DNA of 64,000 nucleotides from Labia minor (lineage: Eukaryota; Arthropoda; Insecta; Dermaptera; Spongiphoridae): positions 81,208,053 to 81,272,052 of the forward strand of contig OY720344.1 of the NCBI GenBank assembly GCA_963082975.1, written 5' to 3'. Shown piece after piece: positions 28,401-43,400 of the stretch; within the stretch, counting starts at the first letter, position 1; every line of letters starts with the position of its first letter. The position numbers were made by a program, and so were the translations under genes. The notes beneath the pieces were generated by a model. That model did no database searches and had not been told where the DNA came from. It saw nothing but the letters and a program-made list of their open reading frames with translations.

Positions 28401-31400
28401 CCTTGCTAGGTGTTTACCTGTTAATTGCCAAGACTCTTAATTTTAAGAAGGTAGATTGACATATTGTAAATTATGTCGAATCATAAATTTATTCTTAACT
28501 CTAATGTAATGTAAACACGTGGGAGTGTGACATTATTTATATTTATATATATATATTGTCTTCATAAAAAAAGGTTATTCTATTGTTTTGTTTCCTTTCT
28601 ATCGGGGACTTATAATGTATAAAAAAAAGATATTTTCTCTATACCATCTGAGGGATTTTTAAATACGTTCAAAATGAAAACCTATCCTGAAATCAATATT
28701 TATGATTTAAAATCCGTTGAAAAAAAATTAATAGGAGTAATACAAAAGGAGTTAGTTACTAAAACTAATTAATCGCTAATTAATTACAATTAATTAATTA
28801 TAATTCAATTATATTTCTTCTATACCTTCTAGGGATCCATTGAAATATCTATAAAAGTTTTCAAAAGTCTATCTCAATAAAAAGTCGATGAAAAATCGAT
28901 TTCAATTTGTCAAAAAAGCGAACAGACAGAGAGACAGACGCCAAGTAAAGTTAAGAAAAACGTTATAATAATAATAAAAAATGTATTATATATATCATAA
29001 TAATAAGTTGTTGAAAATTAATTTTATAATGGATTTTTAAATCAAGAATACCATCACCTTCTAGAATACTTAAATTATTAAGAATTGATGAAAATAAATC
29101 CTTCAAACTAATCTTTAATAATTATCCTATCTATAAGTATTAAATAATTGTTAACATCCATCAAAATATTCAAAGTTGTATAAGCCTCCGGTCTCTAGAA
29201 TAAACATTTGCATAGTATTACCCATTTGAATCCTAATTATTAATTTATTTGGAAAGTTTTGATTAATGAAATTCTTAATTTCTACTTAATTCTCTATTTT
29301 CAAAGCGAGACATTTTATTGTAATTTTAGTTTGTTTTTTTATTTTTTTATTCCATTAAATGTCTTTTTTGAACGAATGGATATTTGATATAAATTCAAAG
29401 ATATTTTTTCTATTTCATTGATTGAAATTAATCGTTTGTAAATCAGGTCAATGCATATTTTCTTTACTTAAAAAATAAGATATTCTGCAATTTTCTTTTC
29501 AAAAGCGTAAATAAAAAAATATAGCTTTTTGAATATCACACTTGATAGAATTTAAGCCATTGTTGTCTATGTCATTGATGTTGTTGTTGTTCACAATGAG
29601 GGTGCCCGGAAAATTAGAGCAGCTAACACGAAGGAAAAAAAAATTTGTTGGGCTTCGAGCCAAGTCAAGAAAAATTTTTTTTATTACAAAAGAAAAGAAA
29701 GGGCAAAATAATTTTTTTTTTGTTCATTTTATTTTATTAGAACCACCAATGTGGAAATTATATTTGTCATCAAAATTGGAGCAATACTAACAAGGAACAA
29801 AGAGAAATTGTCCGAAATAATTGGTAACAATTTAGATCTTTGATGTTAAAAAAAAATATTTTTTTTTTCCATTTGCTTCAGGGGAAGTATTATAACATTT
29901 TGTACATTATATTTATTAAATAATAATTCGAAAGGTAATGGAAAATAAATTGGCAACGATATTGTCCAAAAGCGATTTTATATCATAAGGGTGAAACATC
30001 AAGAAGTATTAGAAATTATGAAATTTATTAAATCTTTTAATTGGCTTTTAGGATCTATGCTATTTTACTATCTATTATTATCTATTTAGTCAGAATTCAC
30101 ATTTATTAGATAGTATCTAATTAATATTTTTATTAAATTTTTCTGAACCTGATGATGAGTTAGAAACTCACAATTCCATGATTCAGAAATATGAAAATAA
30201 AATTGAAAGAATCTATTTTATCATTCAATCATAGTTCACTAATTCCTATTGATTATACATCAAATTGTGGGGTTATAGGAAAAAATAAAATAATTCAAAA
30301 TCATAAAAATAAAAAATTTAAAATTTTAAAAATAATAATAAGTATGTTACATATACATATGAAAATATTAGAAGAGATTAAAAATCTCGATTTTTTGCAA
30401 ATTTATTTGTTTTTATTTCATCAGTAATTGAAATATTAATAATAATTTAACATTTTAGTAAAAGCCTTTTGAAATTTTAAATATACATATATTCCAAATT
30501 GATGGATTTAAATTTCAACATTTGAAATAATCATAAATATTTAAGCGCAGCTCAGCGGAATAATAATGTGATACAGGATATTAAATCAAGGATTAAACCT
30601 CATTAAATTATAAATTTTAAAAATAATATCATGAATAAAACACCTGTAATACACCTATAGACTGATAAGGACTTTGATTCCCAAAATAAAATTAATTTTT
30701 TAAAAAAATTAAAAAATCTTAATAGTTTAGAATGCTTCTAAATATGTGTATTTTTTATTCATTTATTGTGTTATAATTTAGTTAACTTATAATAAAAAAC
30801 AAATGTTGAATTTACATATATTTTTTTTGAAAAGAAGGTAACTAAATTTATAAAAAAAATTATCATTAAAATAATTGTTAAAATTCTTAAGCATTGTATA
30901 TTTGGAAATAAATTTTTAAAAGTAGTAGGTAGTTTTAAGAGTTACAAATCGAACCGACCCTTTGAAATTTTCCGAACTGTGAACCTGAAATGACTAGTTC
31001 TTCTGAAACAGGTTTACCAATTGTTCAATAAATGAAAACCGAACATTAAAAAATGTGTGAACCGAAAATCAGAGCTTTTTAACGGGTCGCAATTCACATC
31101 ATGAATTAAAATTAAAAAAATGTTAATTTTTAATTTCTCTCAGGTTTATTCATGAATAGAGATTAATAAAAATTCAAAAAAATTTCGAACGTATCAAATT
31201 TATAAAATCGTTAAAAAGGTCATCACTTTTTGGTATTTAGGTAAGTATACGAAATCTAGTAACGATATATAAGCTATTATATAGGATATATTCTCATTAT
31301 TATTATAATTAAAAGAATTTATTGGAAATTTAAATTTCTTAGAATCTAAATGAATATTAGTACGTACCTAAAATAAAAGGAACTTGTAAATTGATTTTGA

Positions 31401-34400
31401 TTCTTTATTTTTGTTTTTTATTAAAGACGGCGGAAACTGTGGAAGCGATTGTAACTCAGTTGATGGAGAAGCAGAGAGTAGCTCGCGCTGCCGCCCTTGC
31501 CAAACAACTAGAATGCGGTTGTCCCGATTCCACCTGTGCAGATGGGAAAGCCTGTGCTCATCCAATGCGGAGGATCAGCGCTGCCAAATCTGGTGGCCAT
31601 GGAACGACATCAGCATCTTCCGGTCCAGACGCAAGCAATCAGGTTTCCTCAACAACAGGAGGTTCAGGTAGCGGACCTGGTGGAGGAAACACTTCAGGGG
31701 CGGGTTCTGTTTCACGAGTTAATACGAGGGCTGAAAGCATTTCTTTACATGGCACCACGGGAACCTCCACTGCCCCTCCATTGGTTCTTAGTCTTAGCCA
31801 AATACAGGGTGGAGGTGGTCTTCTCATTCTTAACAGGTGAGTTTAACTCTACTTCACTTTTAATGCCAAAAAACAAAGGGGATGATGACATTAATAAATT
31901 CTTTTATTTTTTTTTTTAACTAGTTTCAAATATTGAAATTTAATGCATTTTTCTGAAATAAACACGGTTTGAATATAAATAAAAAAAATAATTAATACAA
32001 TATAATTAAACTATTTCAATTTTCAAATTGCCTATATATTAGTTTTAGTAAATTTAATTCAAATTATCAATTATTTTAATGTTTTTGGATTTCAGTGCTA
32101 ATTCCGGATCTACAGGAGGTGGTGCAGGTTCTGGATCTCATCATCAATCGTCTCTTGTGTCTCCAGTTTCAGTTACATCTTTTGTCTGCAGTGCAAATGC
32201 TGCACAACAATCAGCAAGACATGTTAAAGAACAATCTAAAACTATGGTCCTTAAACAAGAGCCCATGCTTCTTAAGCAAGAACCCATGGTAAGTGATTAT
32301 TTTTTTTCTTAGTATTATAAAAGAAATATATATCTATTCGCTTAATTCTTGTTTATCATTTAAATTTTGATTATGAATATTGTATAGGCAATGGAGACAA
32401 CCACCAACTCAGCATGTCTTCATCAGATCTCAGTGTCGACACGATCCGCGAACAGTGCTTCACTCTCAACAAATAAATCTGCTAACAATAATAACAGCAA
32501 CAATGATGCAGATTCTGTTGGAAATAAAATGGATGTAAGCACTAGTGACCAGCTCGAGACGACATCTACAGTTTCTACATTCCTGAACGGCAAAACAACA
32601 AGCGGTTCTATAAAAACCTCTGCAACACAATCCAAGCATATTATGGAAACAAATCAAGATGATATTCTTGATATTAAACCAACCTATAGTGATACACTTC
32701 TGGTTATTGGATCAGGTAACTAAACTAGGACGATTCGCACTCACCCAAATAATATTTCTGCTATTAATCCAGTTTTGTATTATTTTAATTTAAAATAAGT
32801 CACAATCAATTCAAGTTCATATTTAAGGGAAAGAGTATATAAAATAAATAACAAATATTTGAAAGTTATCATATTTTTAAAAGAAATAAATATTATATCA
32901 GTTCAAGAGAATAGTTACGCACAAATCCAAATACTTTTACATGATAAATTGAAAGTTAAGCTAAATAAATAGTAATTATTATTTAAATTCAAATTAAGAG
33001 AAAAAAGATTTTTGTTCAAATAATTTCATTATTTATAATTAAAACTTTTGACCTAGAGTAAAGGGTGAATTACCAATTGCCAGGTGACGGAGGCCCCAAC
33101 CCAACCGACACAGTCTCTTTCGTAGGTGGATTTTTCAACGAGACCCTGGATCTAAGTCAGGAAGATATCCAGCGAACACTCTCGGCAAACATGCCACTCT
33201 GCAGTTCAGCCTCCTCACGAGACAATACACAATTAACAACACGAACTACTTCTGCTGGGGTTAATATCATTAATACAACAGGTGTGAATACTTCGAGACG
33301 AAGCAACCGAGGAACGATCGTCTCTACAAACGCTAGAATTGTTACTTCCAAGGTAATAATTGTTTTAATTTTTACAAATAGTCAAAAAAATTTAATTAAT
33401 GAAAAATTAAAAATTTCTAGGATACATCTGGAACATCATCTTCATCGATTAATGGAGGACCTAATGATGAAATAATTGTACCTGATTTAAATCCAATGGA
33501 TTTTATTGATGTTGTCGTCTCGCCTTCTCATGTAGATGATGATGTATTTGTTAATTTGGATGCTTTTGATATGCTTGCTGATTTCCCAGAATTAGAAGTT
33601 CTTGAAGCAGCAGCAGCTGTTGCAGCAGGAGCACCTAATTCAGGAAACGTGGAAGGGAATAATACTGAACCCCAACAAACATCATCTGAAATGGTAAGAA
33701 TTGTAAATAATAGATTAAAGACACCTAATTTTTTTTTATACATAAAATAACATTAATAATTAATTTTTAATAAATAAAAATTATATATATCTTATCTTAT
33801 TATGCTAGCTAAAATTGTATATATCTATCTATCTATATATCATGGTTCTCAAAAACCGCTCTAACGATTTTTTTCAAATTCACACTAGATATAGTATTTA
33901 TAAAGAAAAATTAAGTTTTATTGATGATATCTCTTGAAACATTCAGCTTCATTATTAATTTCTTAATTGAAAATTATATATGGAAAACGTCAAAATTGGC
34001 CTCCATTTTTATTTGTATTAATATTTTTTTTTATTTAAAATATTTTAAAATTTATTATTTAATTTCGAAATAAAATTAAAAATATTTATTTTTAATAAAA
34101 TATATATAGATATTTATTAATCTCTCTCAAAAAAAAAAAAATAAAATAAAAAACATCAAATCTGCCTGCTAAGACAGTAAAAAAATGACAATTTTTTATC
34201 TAAACATATATAGTACAGTGGCTAGAGAGATGTTTTATACGAGTGGATTTCGTCGGTTCGAAACTCGCCGGGTGAATCGTTATTTAAAAATGAAAATGAA
34301 AATAATGAATTTGTTATTTTTTTTCTTTTTATCTATTGTTTACATTTTAATAAATTACTATTTTATATTTATTTATTCATTGTTCTTTTATTAAATTTAA

Positions 34401-37400
34401 TATTTATTAATATTATTTATTATTAATTTATATATTGATGACATCACAAATGACATTTATATTGAAATTTGACTCCCGCCTTTTTTTAAAGAATATTGTA
34501 TTAATATTTTTTTTATATTTAAAATATTTTAAAATTTTTTATTTAATTTCGAAATAAAATTAAAAATATATATTTTTTTTATATTTAAAATATTTTAAAA
34601 TTTTTTATTTAATTTCGAAATAAAATTAAAAATATATATTTTAATAATATTTTATAATTATAAATTACGATATATATTTATCAATAATAATGAATTTTTT
34701 TTTTTTAACTTAATTACAGAGCCGAGGCTCGGGGTCCCGGTATGATCTTAATATATTGTGAGAATTAGATAAATAATGTAGAGAGAAAAAAATATTTAAA
34801 AATAGATATTTATTTAAATGAAATAAAATTATTTAATTTACAGAATGAAAATGTCTATAATAATGTCTAAACATTTTTTCTTTATAATTTTACATTATAA
34901 TAATACTAATTACAGTAGTTATAATATATGGGGAATTTTCAACTTTGACTGCCGATTTGACCATGTTCCCAAACGAATTTTAAAAAAACCAAGACCACTT
35001 TACATTTACACATTTTAAGCTCTAATCGAATCCAAAATCAAAATTTAAAAAATCGAAAAACAAACTCACAGATATATAGATTTTATAAATGAACATTTAT
35101 ACAATTTATTTTAATTAATTTGAAACATTTTAGGAAACAAATTTTTAATGGGTCATTTTTAGAAATCCCATTTAACAATTATAATAAATAATTAAAAAAT
35201 TGTAAAATTTTTAAAGTATATAAAAATAAATTGTATAAATTGGTTAAAGGGTCGAGTGATAGTTCGGTGTCCCAGGTATATATTTTATATTAACACGCCT
35301 ACTTTTCTGTATAATAAAGATATAAAGAATCATATTTTAATTTTTATATAACCAAGAAATCATTTTTTCACTTAAAATATAGTTGTAAAGCCCAAATCTC
35401 CGATCCATATAACATCATCGACTGGGCCGCTACCAAAAGGAGTCTTCTCTTGCTCTGACTAGGGCCACCGGTATTTGCCATTAGTCTCGAAAAAATAATA
35501 TTAAATTTTATATAAATTTATAAATTAGAATATTTGAATTTGTTTAAATTTTAACACATGTAATCAATCATATGCATAAAGAATAGAAAATTTTGAAAAT
35601 CAACTTGGTATTAAATTCAGAAAAAAAAATACTCATATATAGAATATATAGACTATTCGAATATAATTGAAACTCTTTCTCTCCCTCTATTTTAAATTTG
35701 AAAAAACGGAGTGTTAAGAAATTAAGATTCCTTATACAACATGGATGGTTAAATGAATTGGGCTCCCTACCTCCCTGAGAAATTCACATTAAAAATGTTT
35801 ATAATATTTTAGTTTATTAAAACAAACTATTATTTTTTTATTTCAATATTTTTAATGTTAATACAATAATTTTTATTTTATAATCTATAAAATAATTTAA
35901 TTATTTTTAAAAACAACGGTCTTCAATTACAATTTTTTTACTCTCTACTGACTGTTCATTTCATAACTGAAAATAATGTCGAATAGAAATAGACGATATT
36001 ACTTGGATTAATCTTATTATGCTAGCTAAAATTGTTTGTTTGTATTATTGAGGACCCCAGTTCAATTCATTTTAATCAGATTGATGCAATGATGCAACAT
36101 TTAATAATTGTAATAAATAATTAATTGTAGATTAATATTTTTTAAAGGGTCGAGCGACAGCTCGGTGTCCCAGGTATTAATATTACCAGCCAAACCCAAT
36201 AATAATGAATCATTTTTTTTAACTTAAGTACCGAGCCGAGGCTCGGGGTCCCGGTACTATATCTATATATATATATATATATATAGAAAACATTCTCTCA
36301 AATTCGAGTATCTTAGAACTTTTTAGCCAATCCATTAGCCATCCCCTTCTATGTTTAAGGATACTTGAAGGAATTTCTTAAGAATGTTGCGAACCAGTCC
36401 GCGAACATTAATAAATTGACTTGATCAATTATTATGTGAATATCCTCCGTTCTTCTATTCTTATCTTATAATTAACTCAATTTGTGTACATTAATAATAC
36501 TGAAGATAGATCATTAGTCAATTTATATTTTCAAAAACCCAGGAATTAATTTTTCGATAATTTTCTTAAAATTTTGATTTCGATAGCTTTTTTGGTTTTA
36601 TTAAACAGACATGGCTTTCCTTCTTAGTTTTGATCCTGGATAATTAATTTTAATTTTTATTTGAATATATTGTTCCTTTACATTCAGTGTTTAAAGAAAA
36701 TTAGGGTATTTTATATTAATTAGAGAAAATTTTCAATGTCAAATATGAAAAATAATATTTATAATTTTTTAGTTTTAAAATTAATTATTCTTAAATGGAT
36801 GATGTTGTTATTTGTTTAATTATACATAGATTCACATTTATGTCTAAACTAATATAAATTTCTTATGTTGGTGACAAACAAATTATAAAATAGCATATAT
36901 GAAATTGAATAGATTTTAAAAATTTTGATTAAGATTTATTTTCAATTACATTACAAAAAAAAAATCATAAAAATTACTAGTAAAAAATTTGATGAGTATC
37001 GGCATCATTCATAAGGTGAAACAAAATATGAAACTAGTATGTGCATTAGGAAATAAAATAAAAAATCAGAATATTATATATTTTATTTTTCATTCAATAT
37101 GAATTTATAAATTAAAGTTATATTATATTAAATATAATATTATATAAACACTATATTATTATTAAATATAATATTATTGGAGAATTTATATAATATAAGA
37201 ATGGAACAAATATAAACCACTGGCATCAATACATATGAATTAGTTTATTAAGAATATTTAATGAACTAATTCAGGATTAGTGTGAAATTCTGTGACCAGT
37301 ACTGCTCCTTGTCCATTTTGTGTTGTTGAGGTTATAGTAGTTCCCTGTAGTTGACCACCACCAGCAACTGGTTGTTGTGTTCCAATTAAAGTATTATTAT

Positions 37401-40400
37401 AAATTTTTTCTAATTCAACAAGTGAAGAGCATTTTTTCCGATCTTCACAAAGAAGTGCGGCTATTAAATATTTCTGAACGTTGAGAATATCCTGAACTGT
37501 TTTTTGAAGATTTTCAATTGCTTGGTAATAATGTGTTTCTGGTGTGACGACTGGTGGATAAGCCCAAGGTGCAAACGGAAAACCCAAGCCTAAATAATTT
37601 ATACCTATAAATAAAATGATTTTAAAAATTAGTTTGTCTTCTCTTAATTATGTTTCTATTTTTAAAAACATGAGTTTCCACAAAAAGTTGAACACGCAAA
37701 CAAATAAGAGTATAAAACAATAGTTTTCATATTATTTACTTTTATGTAAAATCATCTAATTCAAAATTATTTAGTTATTGAAAAATAGACAATACCCTAC
37801 TTAGGAAATTATAATCCGTTCTTGGAATAGTAGACTTTATGATTATACTTTTAGGGATGCATAGAGGTCATGCAATTTCATAATATATCATATAATCTCG
37901 GTAACTCTTCTATGAATTTATCTTTTTTGGTCCATAAATTCTATGATTTATTTATTTTTTACTTATATAGTTAATATTTTTTTTTAAATAAAATAATTTG
38001 TAAGATATATAAATCTAAACTACCTGGTTGAGCATACTGATATGGATGAGATGTGACGACAGTAAGGATCAAGCACACAGCAGCCAACGCTACTTTGAAA
38101 TAAGCCATCGCAACAAATGAAGCATGTTTTTTTATAAAATGGTGTTCATTTATACCCTGGCATTCTTCGATAATTTGATCATTAAAGAAACATTTAGATA
38201 AAGTTTGTTTGTAAGGAATCCATTATCCACGAGCCATTGACCCTCAAACGAAAAACAAAAGCGCTCTTGCAAGTTTGCTTTTTACAAACATCACTACTAT
38301 CTACTTTCCAACGAAAATAAATATTTATCAATTTTTTTATAATACTTTTTTTTTTAATTTTGAAGTAAGCTTTAATAAATATTAAATAATATTTATTAAA
38401 ACAAAATAATTCATCTAATTAAAAACCATATTTATTTATATTTTTATTTAAAGAAATGTTGTAAAATCTGTTGAAATATATTTAGTAATATAGACTATAG
38501 TTTCGATTTTGTTCATATAATTTGTTTGATTTTGTCTTAGTAAAGATATTATTTATTTTAATAAATGGCTCAAATGGGTGAGGAAAGAATAGCAAGAAGT
38601 TTGTTATAGGGAAACCAATTGAGAAATCACAAATTACTAGGCTAAAGGTTGATTGACAATATAATAGTAGATATTAATTAATATGTGGAAAAAATTGAAC
38701 TTGGGTGTGACTAGATTAAACAATATTTCCAGAACATTGTCCTCAATGCACTCATATAAATATATACCTTTGTTACTATTAACAATTTCCACATTTATTT
38801 TAATAATAATACTATACTAAATAATAATAAGTCTAATTTTTATCGAAAAAATCCATATATTGATCCTGGGTATATAAATATTTTCTTATATTTTCATCGA
38901 TTATACTCTGTCACATGTCCTATTTGATTTAATAAAATTATACATATGATTAATAAAAACTTCTCGATAAAAGTTTTACATAATATTATTATTATTATGT
39001 TAAAAATCGAAAAAAACACAAAAAAAAATTAATATTGTACATATAAATACAAAAAAAGTTAATCATTACTTTTTGTGATTCTATTTTTTTGTTTGTTTCT
39101 TTTTATCACTGATATTTGTGCCACTCAGAAGCCAAAGCGATTAAAACTCCACATATAAACAAACTGAGAAACTCTGTGCCTTTTTATTATAGTGTCCCTA
39201 GGATGTTCTATTGTATTTAGTATATAGTATTTAGTATTGTATTTTGCAATAATAGAAAATTTTCATTAAAAATTGTGTGTACCTAAAACATATTTATATA
39301 TATAATCATATTTGTTTAGGATTAGTGAATTTGCAATGAACTTGTAATAAATAAAATTTAATGTTATCTTAATCATAAGAGGTTTTTCAATTCGCTTAAA
39401 AAGACTTCTACAATGATTAAATTTCAATCCGATCCTTTTAAACTTTTTGTTTATGAAGGTAGTGGAAACAATGCCATCAAATTCGGATGGTAAAACATCA
39501 CCACCAGCAGCTTCAACCGAAGATCCACCACCACGAATGGATTATCGGGAAGGTACTGCGAATATCACTGATTATTCACCCGAATGGGCATATCCTGAAG
39601 GTGGAGTGAAAGTACTCGTGACGGGTCCTTGGTACTCTACCACCTCTCCTTACACTGTTCTTTTTGACACCTGCCCCGTCCCGACTACGCTGGTGCAAAG
39701 TGGAGTACTCCGTTGCTACTGTCCAGGTAGAACTTTGGCTATAATCAATAAATAAATTAGAGAAATAATCATGATCTATTTAATATTGAATTTCAGCTCA
39801 CGAAGTAGGCGTAGTCAGCTTGCAGGTAGCCTGTGAAGGATTTGTAATCAGTAATTCTGTTATGTTCGAATATAAAAAGGCTTGGCGAGGACAGGAGAAA
39901 GGACAAGCTGTTGAAACTGCCCATGCGGATAATCTTTTGAAGTTTTCACTTCTTCAAAGGTTGGAAGCGATTGATGATCGACTGCATGTCAAACAAGAAC
40001 CAGATCAACCAGATATGGTACAAATTAACTTTTTTTTCTTTTCATTCATTCATTAAAAATTAAATATTATTATAATACATATAACTTACAAAATGGATTA
40101 GGAGTCAGTGGGTATTTAACTGGAAAATAGAAGGTTTAGAAATGAAATTCTCTTAACTTTTTTTCAACTAATGCATAGGTTCCCAAAGTGGTCTATATGG
40201 ACCCCTGGGGGTCTATTTTAATCTCCAGGTGGTCCACGGCAGCGAATAACAAATTTAGGGGTCCATGAAATGAAAATGGAGGTCTAGGAGGTCCTCGGGA
40301 GTACACGTGGACATGGATTTTTTGAATATGTCTCTAAAAAAAATAAAAGTAAATCGTTTATAAAAAAAAAAAGTTTCGGAACTTATGACTTTCGGTCACC

Positions 40401-43400
40401 TATCGTCACGAATAAGGACTCTCTTTGGGACATAGTTTTGTTATTTTTAGCATATGGAGAGAGAGATAATGAACCATATATATATATATATAACGTAATA
40501 TATATTAATAATGTATGTACATATATTGTTCATCGCTCTTCATATGAAAAAAATAAATCTAAACTTCTGAAGAGAGTCCTTATACAGGTTAATATGTGGA
40601 CACAATGATTGGGAAAAGAAGTTAGAAAGTTTAATTTTTAAACCTTCTGTTTTCATACTGGCTGCTCACTGACTCGTAATCTATTATTCATTTTTTCTAA
40701 TCAGTCAATGTTTTTCAATCAATAATAAATTCTAATATATTGTTGATTAAAAGTTCTTCAACAAATTTTGCATTTGACTTGTCACTGGACGCTCGAAATT
40801 TTGCATTTATTTAATAATATATAATTATTTCTTATAGGAATTTTATTATTTTAGAAATCTTTCATAAAAACATTCGTTAATTATTTTCAGATTGAAGGCT
40901 CTGCATTATTTAGTCAAAGTAATTTCGAGGATCGTCTTGTTAGTTATTGTGAACGAATGACATCTCGAGCTTGGAGGAGTGATGATGTCAGTGGTTCTTG
41001 GTTCTCTTCTCACCGAGGGATGACTTTATTACATCTTGCAGCTAGTTTAGGCTATACAAGGTATTTTCTTTACTCTTTATTAAATAAGAGAACTTATAAT
41101 TCTAATTATAAAAAAAACGAAATTATATAATTTGACTATTATACTGTAAAATTATATATTACATATTTTCAGACTATTGAGCGCTTTATTAAATTGGCGT
41201 TCAGAAAATTCTTCGCTTTTATTAGAAACTGAAGTAGATGCTTTAAGCCAGGATGACGACGGATTTACTCCATTGGTAAATTGTTCATTTTTCTATATTT
41301 TTATTTTTATTAAATGCTAAATTAATAAATTTTGAATATTAAAAGAGAATCCTTTAATGATTTAATAGATGTGGGCATCGTCCCGAGGTCATCTAGATGG
41401 TGCTATCCTTCTCTATCGATGGAACCCCACCGCTTTGAATGTTCAGAGTGCAATTGGATTGACTGCAGCAGAAGCAGCCCGACATCATGGCTTTACAGTT
41501 CTGGCTGAAGAACTGGAACGACTTGAAACATGTCGGGAACATGATAATATGAGTGTGCCTAGCACGAACTCTGGTCCCTCTGATGATTGTATTCAATCCT
41601 CTCTTCTTCCAATATCCAAAAATCACTGGTAAATTTCAATAAATAAATCTGTTTCTTTTCAATCCAACTTATACCATCTGAATTTTTTAGTTTCCGGGCA
41701 GATAGTCTCTCCCTCTTAGATGGAGATGCGTCATTATTGGATGCAAGTCTTGGTCTTTTAGATACTCCAGCATTATCACCAGCCAGTTCTGTTACATCAC
41801 TTGCATCTCTCACTTCCCTGAATTCTCTGGCATCCAATTCAAGATCTCATGATGGCGTCTTCCTTCGGCCTGAGGCTGTTTCTAAGTAAATCATTCTTCA
41901 CTTTATTAATTGATATTATTGTATCATCAATTCAATTAAAATTAGAAAAACAAGTATAATCTTTATAGTATTATATATTTGAAAAGAGCGAGAGAATTTT
42001 TTATATAACTTTTATTTGGTCTCCACGCATTATAATATTTAGTGTATATAATCGATTTTGATTATTAGGTTTAGTTTTTAGAATTTTAATTAATAAAAAA
42101 CTACTTATCATAATATAAAAAAATGTTTTTAGTTCTTTTTTAAATATTTATTTATAACATATATTTTTTATTTTAGGAATGAAAACCAAAAATATAAAGT
42201 TTTAAGTGTTGAATTGCATGTAAATATTCCGGAAAGAAGTAGAAGTCATTGCTCCACCCCAAGTCCTGTAGGATCCTCTGTAGGTAAGTTTAATAAGCGA
42301 TTGATAACGAAATATTAATTTAAAGGTTTTTTTAGAGCATTTTGGTAAAAATTAGTATCTGTATTAATTTTAATCTTGACATGCTGATATTAATTCACAG
42401 AAAAAATAAGATAAATTGGTAAATTATTTATTTATATTTGTTAAAGGTTTATCGGACACGAGTAGCTTGGGTCCAGGTGGCGGAAACGGATTGCTTGGAT
42501 CTCGGTTGGGTCAACGACTTACCAAAAGACCATCAGTTGATAGTGGGATTCATTTAGGTGCCGCTTCAGATTCATCATCAATCAAATCCACTCGGGGAAG
42601 CCTTCCGACATCAAAACCACATCGAGATCTCCACAAATTAACACGGTATATACATATTGAAAAATCAGAGGAAAATATCGTAAATTATGTTATATATTAT
42701 GAAATTATATTATACAATATTATCTTTATACAAAATCACTCTTAATTATATCTAATCTAACTTAAACTAACATAATCTAATTTAACCAGGTCCCATGATT
42801 TTTAAAATTAAAAACAAAACAAAGTTTTTTAATTGTATACACAATAAGGAAAAATTATTATTTACCTATTTATATTTTATATTGATTTTTGTTAGTTTTT
42901 TGTGAAATAATAATTATATTTCTGATATTCGTAAAATTATTTAGTGACACGACCCCGAGTTTTTGACTGCTTAAAAAAACCTCCATCTTATTTTATTTGG
43001 CACTGTATTTGTAAAACAAATTGTAACCAAAATGAATAAATTTAAGAATATAGTCACAATGTTTGTGAAAGATGAATTATTAACATGATGTTCTTTGTAC
43101 AACTATAAATTCTTATATTTTTACTTTTCAATCCGAAAAATTTCTAAGTTTTTCGATAATAAAGTATCTATATTCACGATCCATTTCCGGTATGTGTTTT
43201 TGCACATATCTCCATGTTTTAGTCAATTCGGATTCCAAAGAGTGGTTTTGTTGGCATATTGTGTGTGTGGAAGAAATCTTGAGAACAAAATTCTGGTCAA
43301 ACATTAAAATCGATCAAAGCTAAATTTGATATTTAAGCTAACGAATTGGCAACATTTTCACTTAAATTTATTTATAAATAAATAAATAAATAAATATTAT

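Larger units (their letters stand above)
12138..31426. other. Two long Camta introns (12138-21275 and 21323-31426)
   Basis: Apart from the 47-nt exon and the listed repeats, these contain AT-rich sequence without supportable coding content. 28533-31426 has no recognised repeat; its longer open frames are lysine/isoleucine-rich chance frames. Confidence 0.6.
33790..34747 (+). mobile_element. Hairpin-ended Helitron-like element, + copy 1
   Basis: Shares cttattatgctagctaaaattgt with 36009 and ends gagCCGAGGCTCGGGGTCCCGG. The interior includes a tandem duplication of about 70 bp (34505-34640) and a SINE-like insert at 34200-34275. Confidence 0.5.

Noticed and set aside
29542..29790. 82-codon frame MIEFKPLLSMSLMLLLF
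   Set aside because: No homology cue, no splice context, and it passes through poly-A/T runs.
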